DNA from: Enterobacter kobei
GTDB taxonomy: Bacteria; Pseudomonadota; Gammaproteobacteria; Enterobacterales; Enterobacteriaceae
NCBI RefSeq assembly: GCF_018323985.1
Contig: NZ_AP024590.1
Location: 2,356,001-2,420,000, forward strand
Direction: 5' to 3'
Length of the DNA: 64,000 bases
The notes under the pieces are model-generated. The model saw nothing but the letters and a program-made list of their open reading frames with translations. It was not told the origin of the DNA and ran no database searches. Of the stretch, positions 44,384 through 52,918 are shown piece by piece (the stretch's first letter is position 1; each line of letters starts with the position of its first letter). Both the position numbers and the translations under genes were made by a program.

Positions 44384-45106
44384 ATGGATGTTTCAACACT
44401 GTTGCCGCTCATCGGTATACCGATAGTGGTTATAGGTTTCGCACTGCGCTTTAATCCGCTGCTGGTGGTCGTGATAGCGGGGCTGGCGACTGGTTTATTG
44501 GTCGGCATGGATTTTGGCATGCTGCTGGAAACCTTCGGCGAAAAATTTGTGAATAGCCGCTCGCTGGCAACGTTCATTCTTATCCTGCCGGTGATCGGAT
44601 TACTGGAGTATTACGGGCTGAAAGAGCGCGCGCAGGCTTGGGTGGCGAAGATTGCCAGCGCTACCTCGGCCCGTATTCTGATGCTCTATTTTGTGGCGCG
44701 CGAGGGCACGGCGGCCCTGGGGCTGATGTCCCTTGGCGGTCATGCACAAACCGTACGCCCGTTACTCGCGCCGATGGCCGAAGGGGCGGCGCTCAATGAA
44801 TACGGCGAACTGCCGCAGACTATCCGCGACAAGATCAAAGCGCATGCGGCGGCGTGCGACAACATTGCCGTCTTCTTTGGCGAAGACATCTTTATTGCTT
44901 TTGGTGCGGTGCTGCTGATTGACGCCTTCCTGAAAGAGAATGGCATTGAGGGGATTGAACCGCTGCATATCGGGCTATGGGCGATCCCGACGGCCATTGC
45001 GGCATTAATTATTCATATGACACGTTTGCTGCGTCTTGATGCCAGCATTCGGCGCGACGTTATGGCCTGGCGCGCAGAGCAGGGCACACAGGAGGTGGCA
45101 CGATGA
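44384..45106 (+). CDS. DUF969 integral membrane protein
   Basis: 240 residues with about six hydrophobic segments (LLPLIGIPIVVIGFAL, FNPLLVVVIAGLATGLLVG, TFILILPVIGLLEYYGL). This is the DUF969 family, always beside DUF979. The pair is thought to form a two-subunit transporter and, as I recall, clusters with 5-oxoprolinase or pyroglutamyl-peptidase genes, pointing to 5-oxoproline; no such enzyme is here. The 3' end overlaps the DUF979 start by 4 nt. Confidence 0.85.
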   Translation: MDVSTLLPLIGIPIVVIGFALRFNPLLVVVIAGLATGLLVGMDFGMLLETFGEKFVNSRSLATFILILPVIGLLEYYGLKERAQAWVAKIASATSARILMLYFVAREGTAALGLMSLGGHAQTVRPLLAPMAEGAALNEYGELPQTIRDKIKAHAAACDNIAVFFGEDIFIAFGAVLLIDAFLKENGIEGIEPLHIGLWAIPTAIAALIIHMTRLLRLDASIRRDVMAWRAEQGTQEVAR

Positions 45107-46089
45107 GTACGTTGATCACCATTAACCGCGTGTATTACCTGATCGGCTTCGTCGTCATGCTGTTGGTGATAATGACGCTGTGCGATCGCGCTAACCCTAA
45201 ACGTTTTACTACCGCACTGTTCTGGTTTTTATTCGGCGGCATTTTCCTGTTTGGCGATCTGATGGTGCAGGAGTTGGGCAAGTCGCTGGCTTACCGCATC
45301 ATCGGCGGCGGCGTGATTGCCATCGCTTTACTGGCGGGCTTTGGGCTGGTGGGTAAAGGGCACTATAAAATGTCGAGCGAGGCCGAGCGTGTTGCCTCGT
45401 CACAGCGGCTGAAAAACTGGCTGTTTTTACCGGCGCTGATGATCCCCGTTGTCACGGTTATCGGCACTCTGTTCCTGAAAGGCGTGTCGGTGGGCGGCGT
45501 TTATCTGCTCGATCAGAAGCAGCTTACGCTGGCCGCGCTGTGCGTTGCCTGTGTCGCGGCGATCCTGACCGGCTGGTGGCTGACGAAGGGAACGCCGCTG
45601 CACGCTATTCGCCAGTCTCGCCGTCTGGTGGATACCATCGGCTGGGCGGTGATCCTGCCGCAAATGCTCGCCATGTTGGGCGGGGTGTTTGTGGTCGCCA
45701 ATACCGGTGAGTCGGTGCAAAAGGTGGTGAGTCTGTTCGTCGATCCTGACAATCGCTTCATGCTGGTGGTGATTTACTGTCTGGGCATGGCGCTGTTCAC
45801 CATGATCATGGGTAACGCCTTTGCGGCATTCCCGGTGCTGAGCGCGGGGATCGCCTTGCCATTTTTGATCAACGTTCACCACGGTAACCCGGCACCGCTG
45901 CTGGCGATCGGCATGTACGCCGGTTATTGCGGCACGTTAATGACGCCGATGGCGGCGAACTTCAATATCGTTCCCGCGGCGTTACTGGAGCTAAAAGATA
46001 AATATCAGGTAATTAAGATCCAGATCCCCACGGCGCTGACGCTGCTGGTGGTGAACGTCTTTTTAATGTATTTCCTCGTGTTTCGCTAA
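45103..46089 (+). CDS. DUF979 integral membrane protein
   Basis: 328 residues with around nine hydrophobic segments (YYLIGFVVMLLVIMTLCDRA, ALFWFLFGGIFLFGDLMVQ, LFTMIMGNAFAAFPVLSAGI, GYCGTLMTPMAANFNIVPAAL). It is the constant partner of DUF969 and starts by ATGA overlap, so the two are translationally coupled and probably form one membrane complex. Substrate not shown by sequence. Confidence 0.85.
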   Translation: MSTLITINRVYYLIGFVVMLLVIMTLCDRANPKRFTTALFWFLFGGIFLFGDLMVQELGKSLAYRIIGGGVIAIALLAGFGLVGKGHYKMSSEAERVASSQRLKNWLFLPALMIPVVTVIGTLFLKGVSVGGVYLLDQKQLTLAALCVACVAAILTGWWLTKGTPLHAIRQSRRLVDTIGWAVILPQMLAMLGGVFVVANTGESVQKVVSLFVDPDNRFMLVVIYCLGMALFTMIMGNAFAAFPVLSAGIALPFLINVHHGNPAPLLAIGMYAGYCGTLMTPMAANFNIVPAALLELKDKYQVIKIQIPTALTLLVVNVFLMYFLVFR

Positions 46090-46115
46090 GCGCGGCACTG
46101 ATTTAAGGAGCTGTT

Positions 46116-47111
46116 ATGGAATTAACCCAACATCAGGCTGATGCTTTTGCCAGAATGCCTTTGACGTATCTGCGCCAGGAATACCCAAACCACATCATGC
46201 ATCTTCTTAATGATGAGGGTGATGTCTTATCGCCGCGCGCGATGCATCCCATTTTCTATGGCTGTTTTGACTGGCACTCGGCGGTGCACGGCTACTGGCT
46301 GCTGTTGCGCTGCGTTCGTCTGTACCCGGAACTGCCGTGCCGTGATGACATCGTTGCGCTGTTTGACGAACACATCACGGAAGAAAACGTGGCGCAGGAA
46401 CTGGCGTACTTTAACGCGCCGTTCCGTGCGTCCTTCGAGCGCCCGTACGGTTATGGCTGGCTGCTGGCGCTGGCCCATGAGCTGAAGCTATCGTCATTGC
46501 CGCAGGCGCAGAGGTGGCATCAGGTGCTGGAACCCTTAACCCAGGATATTCGTAACCGGCTGATGGATTACCTCAGCAAGCTGACGTATCCCATCCGCGT
46601 CGGAACGCATTACAACACGGCGTTTGCGCTGGCGCTGGGGCTGGATTATGCCAGGGCGCTGACTGACCGTCCGCTGGAGCAGGCCATTCTGGATGCGGCA
46701 ACGCGCTTTTATCAGGCCGATACGGATTATCCCGCGCATTATGAACCTGGTGGCGATGAGTATATTTCCGGTGCATTAACAGAAGCGTTGCTGATGAGCA
46801 AAGTCGCAGATAATTTCCCGACGTGGTTCGACAGTTTCTTACCGGATGTGAAATCCGTATCAGCACTGATGAACCCGGCAGAAGTGAGCGATCGTACCGA
46901 TCCAAAGATTGCGCATCTTGACGGGCTTAACCTGAGCCGCGCCTGGTGTATGAAACACATCGCGAAAGCCTTGCCGGAGAACCATCCAGCACAGGAGCCG
47001 CTGCGCGAGGCAGTGGATCGCCATCTGGCGGCCAGCGTGCCGCATGTGGTGGGCAGCCACTACAGCGGGGGGCACTGGCTGGCCAGCTTTGCGTTGCTGG
47101 CGCTGGAGTAA
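46116..47111 (+). CDS. DUF2891 family protein
   Basis: 331 residues, soluble and rich in aromatic and His residues, with the blocks HPIFYGCFDWHSAVHGYWLL, NAPFRASFERPYGYGWLL and YEPGGDEYISGALTEALLM that mark DUF2891. Its helical barrel-like pattern resembles alpha/alpha-toroid enzymes; no activity is known to me. It follows DUF979 after 26 nt with AAGGAG at its start, so the three genes form an operon. Confidence 0.82.
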   Translation: MELTQHQADAFARMPLTYLRQEYPNHIMHLLNDEGDVLSPRAMHPIFYGCFDWHSAVHGYWLLLRCVRLYPELPCRDDIVALFDEHITEENVAQELAYFNAPFRASFERPYGYGWLLALAHELKLSSLPQAQRWHQVLEPLTQDIRNRLMDYLSKLTYPIRVGTHYNTAFALALGLDYARALTDRPLEQAILDAATRFYQADTDYPAHYEPGGDEYISGALTEALLMSKVADNFPTWFDSFLPDVKSVSALMNPAEVSDRTDPKIAHLDGLNLSRAWCMKHIAKALPENHPAQEPLREAVDRHLAASVPHVVGSHYSGGHWLASFALLALE

Positions 47112-47138
47112 AGGGCGGGGCAGAGACGGCAGGAACAA

Positions 47139-47161
47139 GGGGTTCGGCGATACCGAACCCC
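47139..47161. terminator. bidirectional terminator-like hairpin
   Basis: GGGGTTCGG (47139-47147) and CCGAACCCC (47153-47161) form a perfect 9-bp stem between the convergent DUF2891 and bdcA genes. Confidence 0.6.
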
Positions 47162-47168
47162 ATCGGGA

Positions 47169-47882
47169 TCACGCGCCAAATGCCCCGTCAATGGTGTGCA
47201 TGGCGCCGGTCACGAAAGAGGCTTCCGGCCCGGCAAGCCAGGCTACCATACCGGCCACTTCTTCCGGTCGCCCGTGACGTTTGATGGCCATAAAGCTGTG
47301 CATCAGATCTTTCATCGGGCCATTTTCCGGGTTAGCGTCAGTATCAATTGGACCCGGCTGCACCACATTGACGGTGATACCGCGCGGACCAAAATCTCGC
47401 GCTAAGCCACGCGCCATGCCCTGTAACGCGGATTTACTGACAGCGTAAGAGGCCATGCCAGCAATGGGCATCCGATCACCATTGACCGAGCCCATAATAA
47501 TGATGCGTCCTCCTTCCGGCATGTGCCGCGCGGCTTCGACGGCAGCGTGATAGGGCGCATGGATGTTGATGCGAAACAGACGATCCACAGCATCGCTATC
47601 CTGCTCAAGCGCGTCACCGAAAAGCGCAATACCTGAGTTCACTACCAGAATATCCAGCGGACCGGCTGTACGGACCAGATTGATCACCGCGTCGCGATCG
47701 GCGCTGTCAGCCTGTACCGCTGTACTGCCTGTTTCTGCCGCCAGTTGCGTTGCCGCGTCCTGCGATCCAGCGTAGCTAAAGGTGACCGATGCACCTTCGG
47801 CGGCAAATCGACGGACGATGGCCGCGCCGATCCCCCGGCTGCCACCAATAACGAGAACGGATTTGTGTTGAAAAGAAGTCAT
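47169..47882 (-). CDS. bdcA: BdcA, c-di-GMP-binding short-chain dehydrogenase (biofilm dispersal)
   Basis: 237 residues with the SDR nucleotide motif GGSRGIGAA (14-22), the catalytic Tyr-x-x-x-Lys in SYAVSKSAL, and an almost invariant C terminus RPEEVAGMVAWLAGPEASFV. Length and sequence match E. coli BdcA (YjgI), reported to bind c-di-GMP and promote dispersal. Divergent from bdcR, its known repressor gene, with palindromes between. Confidence 0.92.
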   Translation of the reverse strand: MTSFQHKSVLVIGGSRGIGAAIVRRFAAEGASVTFSYAGSQDAATQLAAETGSTAVQADSADRDAVINLVRTAGPLDILVVNSGIALFGDALEQDSDAVDRLFRINIHAPYHAAVEAARHMPEGGRIIIMGSVNGDRMPIAGMASYAVSKSALQGMARGLARDFGPRGITVNVVQPGPIDTDANPENGPMKDLMHSFMAIKRHGRPEEVAGMVAWLAGPEASFVTGAMHTIDGAFGA

Positions 47883-47900
47883 GTGCGTGTCCTTGTGATA

Positions 47901-47967
47901 TTGTAGTAAGCATTACAATATTCGACGGTCACGCAGCCTGTCAAGGAGTTATGTAGTGGTCACTACA
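47901..47967. promoter_or_regulatory. two BdcR-type palindromes between bdcA and bdcR
   Basis: TTGTAGTAAGCATTACAA (47901-47918) and TGTAGTGGTCACTACA (47952-47967) share TGTAGT-like half-sites. The second is an uninterrupted inverted repeat that contains the bdcR GTG start codon (47956-47958). Both fit TetR-family operators for divergent bdcA and bdcR. Confidence 0.65.
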
Positions 47968-48570
47968 AAAACAAGTAAAACCCCGGGGCGTCCCCGCAAG
48001 TTTGATGCCGAGCAGGCGATCGCCTCAGCGCAAAAATTCTTTCATTCAATGGGATACGACGCCCTCAGCGTCGCGGACCTTACAAAAGCGCTGGGTATTA
48101 ATCCTCCCAGCTTTTACGCCGCGTTCGGCAGCAAGTTCGGCCTGTATCAGCGCGTGCTCGCGCGTTACTCCCGCCAGGACGCCATTCCGTTTGCCGACAT
48201 TTTGCGGGCAGACCGTCCGGTGGCGCAGTGCCTTACGGAGATACTGAACGAGGCCGCACGGCGCTATGTTGCCGATCCGATCGCCAGCGGCTGTATGGTG
48301 GTCGAGGGCACGCATTGTGACGATCGGGAAGCGCGCGATGCGGCGTGTGAACTTCATCAGGCCGCAGAAAGAATGATCCGCGAATTCATCGCGCGTCAGT
48401 ATCCTGAACAAGCCGAACGGCTAACCGATTTTATGGTCACGGTGATGGCCGGGCTTTCTGCCAGAGCACGGGCAGGGCACAGCCAAGCGCGATTGCGGGA
48501 AACGGTACGCATGTGTGCCGCAGTGCTTGAACAGGCGCTGCCGGTTGACGACGGCGCGAGACACGAATGA
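47956..48570 (+). CDS. bdcR: TetR-family repressor BdcR
   Basis: 204 residues from a GTG start with AAGGAG about 10 nt upstream. The N terminus KTSKTPGRPRKFDAEQAIAS then FFHSMGYDALSVADLTKALGINPPSFYAAFGSK is a TetR helix-turn-helix closely matching E. coli BdcR (YjgJ). It represses the divergent bdcA gene. Cys294-type motifs are absent; effector unknown. A hairpin follows the stop. Confidence 0.88.
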   Translation: MVTTKTSKTPGRPRKFDAEQAIASAQKFFHSMGYDALSVADLTKALGINPPSFYAAFGSKFGLYQRVLARYSRQDAIPFADILRADRPVAQCLTEILNEAARRYVADPIASGCMVVEGTHCDDREARDAACELHQAAERMIREFIARQYPEQAERLTDFMVTVMAGLSARARAGHSQARLRETVRMCAAVLEQALPVDDGARHE

Positions 48571-48595
48571 TGCGTTCCAGACCTGGGCTGTAAAA

Positions 48596-48618
48596 CCGGC
48601 AACTGTGCCGGATTTGTT
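48596..48618. terminator. bdcR terminator
   Basis: CCGGCA-ACTG-TGCCGG followed by ATTTGTTATT, 26 nt after the bdcR stop and 2 nt before the convergent gene's stop codon. It probably serves both transcripts weakly. Confidence 0.6.
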
Positions 48619-48619
48619 A

Positions 48620-49423
48620 TTACCTTTTACTCGATGAGCGATTGTGTAGAACTTCTCCGACAACCGGAGCCGCGGTAAATGCGTTTGGCCAGCCAGCGTA
48701 GAACGCGGCCTGGGTAACTATCTCACCAGCTTCCTCCGCAGAAAGTCCATTATCCATCGCTCTGTTGAGGTGATAGCCAATCTGTGCACTTTGCCCGGCT
48801 GCGATTAATGCGCTGACCGTAATCAGGCTTCTGTCGCGGGGTTTCAGCGCGGGTCTTTGCCAGAGATCCAGGAACAGTGGGTCAGCGGTGAATTTAACCA
48901 GGCCTGGAGATATTGGGCCCACATTTTTTTCTACTGTTTCTGATCGCTGTTTTTCTGCTTCCTGATTGAGGGGGAGCAGATCCGGAGAAGCTTCTGGAAG
49001 TCTGTCTGCCGTGACGCCTCGAGATTCAAAAACCGCTTTGGTCACACTGACGGCTGACATTGCGTTTGGCCAACCTGAGTAGAACGCCAGATGGGTAATG
49101 ATTTCTGACACTTCCGCGGGCGTCACGCCATTATCAAGAGCAATGTCTATATAGTGTTTGAGGTCGCCAGGCTGGTTTCTGGCAATCAGCATGGCGACGG
49201 TCACCATACTACGGTCCCTGGGCGAGAGGGCATCGCGTGTCCACAGATCTTCAGTAATAGCTTCGCGACCAAAGCGTGCCAGAGCCGGTGAGACAGAACG
49301 AATATCAGCTTCCGAAATCGCTGAAGGTTCAATTTTCATCATAGCTTTACCTCTTGTTTCCTTAGCATTAGCAAAATCAGAAATAACAAGCGACATGGGC
49401 GCCGCTGCAATTACGCTTTTCAT
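48620..49423 (-). CDS. carboxymuconolactone decarboxylase-family protein (two AhpD-like domains)
   Basis: 267 residues with two repeats of the CMD fold: ALSPRDRSMVTVAMLIAR...DNGVTPAEVSEIITHLAFYSGWPNA and ALKPRDRSLITVSALIAA...DNGLSAEEAGEIVTQAAFYAGWPNA. The CxxC of AhpD peroxidases is absent, so decarboxylase/isomerase-like or stress roles are more likely. Two starts are possible: the ATG at 49423 gives a signal-peptide-like N terminus, while the ATG at 49342 has a stronger AGAGGT site and gives a cytoplasmic protein. It is the last gene of the LysR-linked redox group. Confidence 0.78.
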   Translation of the reverse strand: MKSVIAAAPMSLVISDFANAKETRGKAMMKIEPSAISEADIRSVSPALARFGREAITEDLWTRDALSPRDRSMVTVAMLIARNQPGDLKHYIDIALDNGVTPAEVSEIITHLAFYSGWPNAMSAVSVTKAVFESRGVTADRLPEASPDLLPLNQEAEKQRSETVEKNVGPISPGLVKFTADPLFLDLWQRPALKPRDRSLITVSALIAAGQSAQIGYHLNRAMDNGLSAEEAGEIVTQAAFYAGWPNAFTAAPVVGEVLHNRSSSKR

Positions 49424-49472
49424 GTTAATTCTTACCGGTTAACGCTGCGGATCCTGTTTGAATTGAAAAAGG

Positions 49473-50492
49473 CTACCGCGTCCAGACCTGCTTAACGTCT
49501 TTCGTTTGCGGCGTGTTTTGCGCCATGATCCCCGTCAGAACGTGCGGTTGGTAGGTTTCTTCCAGAAACCGGATTTCCTCCGGGCTCAGTTGAAGATTTA
49601 CGGCGTTTACCGCGCCATCAACGTGATCTTTTTTTGTGGCCCCTACGACAGGCGACGTGACTTTTGTCAGCAGCCAGGCGAGAGATATTTCCGTCATGGA
49701 CACCTGATGCCGTTCGGCAAGTTCGGCTACACGCTCAATAATGATCCGATCCTGTTCAGCCGTGCTGTCATATTTTCCACGCGCATAGTCATCCTCCGTC
49801 GCTCTCCGCGTGTGGCCTTCCTTACGGGAGAGACGGCCGCTGGCCAGCGCGCTATAGGGGGTCATGGCGATATTATCTTCCGCGCACAGACCGAAGAGCT
49901 CTCGTTCATCTTCACGCATGATCAGGTTGTAGTGGCTTTGCACGGAGACAAAGGGCGTCAACCCTTCGCGTTCGGCAAGGGCGTTCGCATTCGCCAGCTG
50001 CCAGGCATAGCAATTTGAAATGCCAATGGCGCGCACCTTGCCAGCGGTCACGGCGGCGTGCAGCGCTTCAAGCACGTCAATAACAGGCGTGTTGTAATCC
50101 CAGATGTGGTAGATGTAGAGGTCGATGTAGTCCATCCCCAGATTCAGCAGGCTCTGGTCGAGCGAGCGGGCTATGGCCTCTTTTCCGCTGATCCCCCCGG
50201 CAATTTGCGCGGCGGTTCGCGGCAGAAACTTGGTGGCCAGCACCACATCCTCGCGTTTTGCCATCTCCCGCAGCGCCCGGCCAACATATCGCTCGCTGGA
50301 GCCGTTCTGATAGGCGATGGCGGTATCGAAAAAATTGATGCCGTTTTCGAGGCCGTAGCGAATGATGTCCCGGCTTGCTGTTTCGCCCAGCGTCCAGCGA
50401 TGCTGGCCCGTCAACGGATCGCCAAACCCCATGCATCCCATGCAGATGCGGGAGACCAGTAAGTCACTTTTACCGAGCCGGGTATACTGCAT
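49473..50492 (-). CDS. aldo/keto reductase
   Basis: 339 residues of the AKR barrel: MQYTRLGKSDLLVSRICMGCMGFG, DTAIAYQNGSSERYVGRALRE with catalytic Asp and Tyr, KFLPRTA with Lys, LYIYHIWD with the usual His, and NADPH-site residues towards the C terminus (GATKKDHVDGAVNAVNL). It reduces aldehydes or ketones with NADPH in the cytoplasm; substrate unknown. It follows the quinone-oxidoreductase gene after 18 nt. Confidence 0.88.
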   Translation of the reverse strand: MQYTRLGKSDLLVSRICMGCMGFGDPLTGQHRWTLGETASRDIIRYGLENGINFFDTAIAYQNGSSERYVGRALREMAKREDVVLATKFLPRTAAQIAGGISGKEAIARSLDQSLLNLGMDYIDLYIYHIWDYNTPVIDVLEALHAAVTAGKVRAIGISNCYAWQLANANALAEREGLTPFVSVQSHYNLIMREDERELFGLCAEDNIAMTPYSALASGRLSRKEGHTRRATEDDYARGKYDSTAEQDRIIIERVAELAERHQVSMTEISLAWLLTKVTSPVVGATKKDHVDGAVNAVNLQLSPEEIRFLEETYQPHVLTGIMAQNTPQTKDVKQVWTR

Positions 50493-50510
50493 CGTTATTC
50501 TCCCTCTGGA

Positions 50511-51068
50511 TTATTTACGAACGGTATTGAGCAGATCGACAAGCCTTGAAGCGTGTTGCCGGGCAAGCGTTTTTTGCTGCGCGATTTTGTCGGCATCCCG
50601 GTCGGCATAGCTGATACCGCAGGTATAAACCGGCGCCAGCAACTCAAGATTGCACAGCCTGGCCGTGGTTTCGAATGGAATAAGATACTCTTCAATGGCA
50701 TGGCCAAAGAAACCGTCAGCGGTATAGAGCTCCTGCGTCGCCCCTGTAGCGAAGGAGAGGATCAGCTTTTTACCGCCCAGCTTCGCCGTTGAGCCATGCG
50801 CGAAGCCGTGGACAAAGACCTCGTCCAGCCATTGTTTCATTAACCCGGGCAGCCCATACCAGGAAAAAGGGAACTGCCAGACAATCACATCGGCCCTGAG
50901 CAGGCTTTCCTGCTCCGCAGCGATATTGAATTTGCCGTCCGGATAGAGCCAGTCCAGACGACGAATTTCAGCATCGGGAAGGGCGGTCGCCACTTCGTCA
51001 AGGATAGTGGCATTGGCAACGGAATGGTTCAGCTCAGGATGACCTGAAATAACAAGGATATTTTTCAT
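50511..51068 (-). CDS. NAD(P)H-dependent FMN quinone oxidoreductase (flavodoxin-like fold)
   Basis: 185 residues matching the MdaB/KefF/NQO family: phosphate-binding SGHPELNHSVANATILDEV at the N terminus and VIVWQFPFSWYGLPGLMKQWLDEVF, the flavin-contact segment. It performs two-electron reduction of quinones or nitro compounds. It is part of the minus-strand group of redox enzymes divergent from a LysR gene. Confidence 0.88.
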   Translation of the reverse strand: MKNILVISGHPELNHSVANATILDEVATALPDAEIRRLDWLYPDGKFNIAAEQESLLRADVIVWQFPFSWYGLPGLMKQWLDEVFVHGFAHGSTAKLGGKKLILSFATGATQELYTADGFFGHAIEEYLIPFETTARLCNLELLAPVYTCGISYADRDADKIAQQKTLARQHASRLVDLLNTVRK

Positions 51069-51188
51069 TTCAATACGTTAAAGAGGCTGGTTGAAAATTT
51101 AAATCAGTATAGAGTGACATCATTATTCTTATTAGAGCAGTAAAGGCTCATTCACTTTTAGACTAAAACTAATAATGGTCGACTGTGC

Positions 51189-51542
51189 TCATTGTGCCCG
51201 GTCATCATGAACCCGCGATGGCCTCTTTTTCATACTCTTTTTATTTTTAAATTCAGCGGCGAAGAGATTTTCCCAGTTAATAAAGGAGCCAAGCGGAATG
51301 CACTCGAAGCTTAATAAGCCTGCTTTTGCCAGCGGGAATTCGGCCATTACGTTCATCGCTTCATCGACAGAGTCACATTCAAGAAAAATAGCGACGCCAG
51401 GTCTGTCCTGACGGAAGTAGATGTCGCGGATGAAACCGGATTTATACAATCCCCAGGCGTGCAGCGCTTCAGCGTTAAGGTGTGGAGCATATTTTTCCAG
51501 CGATGCTCCAGGTGCGGGGATGTCCAGACATAAAATTCGCAT
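51189..51542 (-). CDS. small dimeric alpha/beta-barrel-like protein (YciI/muconolactone isomerase-like)
   Basis: 117 residues; MRILCLDIPAP then EKYAPHLNAEALHAWGLYKSGFIRDIYFRQDRPGVAIFLEC. The size and beta-alpha-beta-beta pattern suit the ferredoxin-like YciI/muconolactone-isomerase group (some relatives are labelled superoxide dismutase). CAGGAG precedes the ATG. It is the gene closest to the divergent LysR regulator and so the likely first gene of its target operon. No function can be assigned. Confidence 0.55.
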   Translation of the reverse strand: MRILCLDIPAPGASLEKYAPHLNAEALHAWGLYKSGFIRDIYFRQDRPGVAIFLECDSVDEAMNVMAEFPLAKAGLLSFECIPLGSFINWENLFAAEFKNKKSMKKRPSRVHDDRAQ

Positions 51543-51681
51543 AAGTGTCTCCTGACCTCAGGTCGTTGTAGAAAGAGATTAAAGTATAAGAGGCGCATTT
51601 CACGAAGATTAGTGGGGCATTGACTTAAGCATCTTTAGGCTGTACTTAATAATTAAGCAGTGATTGCTTAAGGAACACACT

Positions 51682-52581
51682 ATGAATAACGCCCTGTATA
51701 ACCAGATACGCATCTTTCAGAGCATTGCACGTGAGGGCAATATTTCGGCAGCCGCAAGAAAACTGGAAATTACGCCTCCCTCCGTCAGCAATGCGCTTAA
51801 GCTGCTGGAAGAGCATATTGGCCATCCGCTTTTTGTGCGTACGACCCGCCGTATTGAGCTGACGGAAACCGGGCAGCTGTTGCTGGAAAAGACCGCTGCG
51901 GCAGTGGAGTCGCTGGAAAATTCGCTTGAAAGCATTCGCGATCAGAATCAGGAGCCCTCTGGTACCGTGCGAATCACGCTCTCGCGTTTTGCCTATCTGT
52001 TAATTCTTAAGCCTGCAATGGCGGAATTCTGTCAGCAATATCCGGGTATACAGCTGGAAATTTCAGTCTACGACGGTACCGTGAATATTATCGAAGAGCG
52101 TTTTGATCTTGGGATCCGATTTGGCGATATTCTTGAGGGAGGGGTGGTGGCGCGGCCGTTAATGAAACCTTTTCGTGAAGGGTTATATGCATCCTCAGCT
52201 TATATCCGCGAGCATGGAATGCCTGAGGTGCCGGCAGACCTCAGTCAACACAAGCTGATTGGCTACCGTTTTATCACTAACAACCGCATCCTCCCGTTGT
52301 TCCTGGACGATCGCGGAGAGCAGTTGACGGTTGAGATGCCCGGGCAGTTAATCAGCAACGATATTGAGGTTATGGCTGACGGGATCCGTAACGGGTTGGG
52401 AATTGGGCGCTTGTTTGAACCCATCTGGCGGTTACAGCCCGACAGGGATCAATTTGTACCCGTGATGGAGAGCTACTGGAAAACCTATCCGCCAGTGTAT
52501 CTCTATTACCCCAAAAACGCGGGTAAAACGAAAAGAGTAAAGGCCCTGATTGATTTTCTGATTTCCGCTACGGAACGATAA
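51682..52581 (+). CDS. LysR-family regulator of the divergent redox-enzyme group
   Basis: 299 residues from the ATG at 51682 (AAGGAA upstream); an in-frame start at 51664 has none. The winged helix is IFQSIAREGNISAAARKLEITPPSVSNALKLLEEHIGHPLFVRTTRRIELTETG, followed by a two-lobe effector domain. It belongs to the CrgA/AaeR-like subgroup that often controls adjacent oxidoreductases in response to quinones or aromatics; this is inference from position. Confidence 0.85.
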   Translation: MNNALYNQIRIFQSIAREGNISAAARKLEITPPSVSNALKLLEEHIGHPLFVRTTRRIELTETGQLLLEKTAAAVESLENSLESIRDQNQEPSGTVRITLSRFAYLLILKPAMAEFCQQYPGIQLEISVYDGTVNIIEERFDLGIRFGDILEGGVVARPLMKPFREGLYASSAYIREHGMPEVPADLSQHKLIGYRFITNNRILPLFLDDRGEQLTVEMPGQLISNDIEVMADGIRNGLGIGRLFEPIWRLQPDRDQFVPVMESYWKTYPPVYLYYPKNAGKTKRVKALIDFLISATER

Positions 52582-52686
52582 AGACGACAACGCATCGTTC
52601 AGTATGGTGCTAGTGTGAGTTTTTTCACAAATAGTCATAATCGACAGTGGATTTAATATAGAAGGAAAGTCACCTACACACTGACG

Positions 52687-52896
52687 TCAGTGATTTTTGT
52701 TGGAGGAAATTTTCGGGCACGCTTGACCAACAGGAATAACAATTTTTTCACGGTGTTCACCGCGTTCATAAACGCAGATTGTACCTTCATCTGTATTGAC
52801 CTGTTCTTTCAGCGGGATCCCTGGTACCTGCGCAAAAATGCGAAAGGATGCGACTAAAATCAATGTCAGAGAACACAAAAGTTGGACTGCATTCAT
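52687..52896 (-). CDS. small secreted protein of unknown function
   Basis: 69 residues: a strong signal peptide (MNAVQLLCSLTLILVASFRI then FAQ) and a 45-residue mature part with two Cys, GTICVYERGEHREKIVIPVGQACPK. The spacing of Cys around an Ile/Val-rich strand faintly recalls DUF1496, but I would not assign it. The ATG has GGAG 7 nt upstream and lies 22 nt after the LacI stop, so it probably ends the mannan-locus operon. A 14-bp palindrome (CACTGACGTCAGTG) overlaps its stop codon and may terminate the LysR transcript from the other side. Confidence 0.55.
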   Translation of the reverse strand: MNAVQLLCSLTLILVASFRIFAQVPGIPLKEQVNTDEGTICVYERGEHREKIVIPVGQACPKISSNKNH

Positions 52897-52918
52897 ATCA
52901 TCACTCCAGAAAACATAT

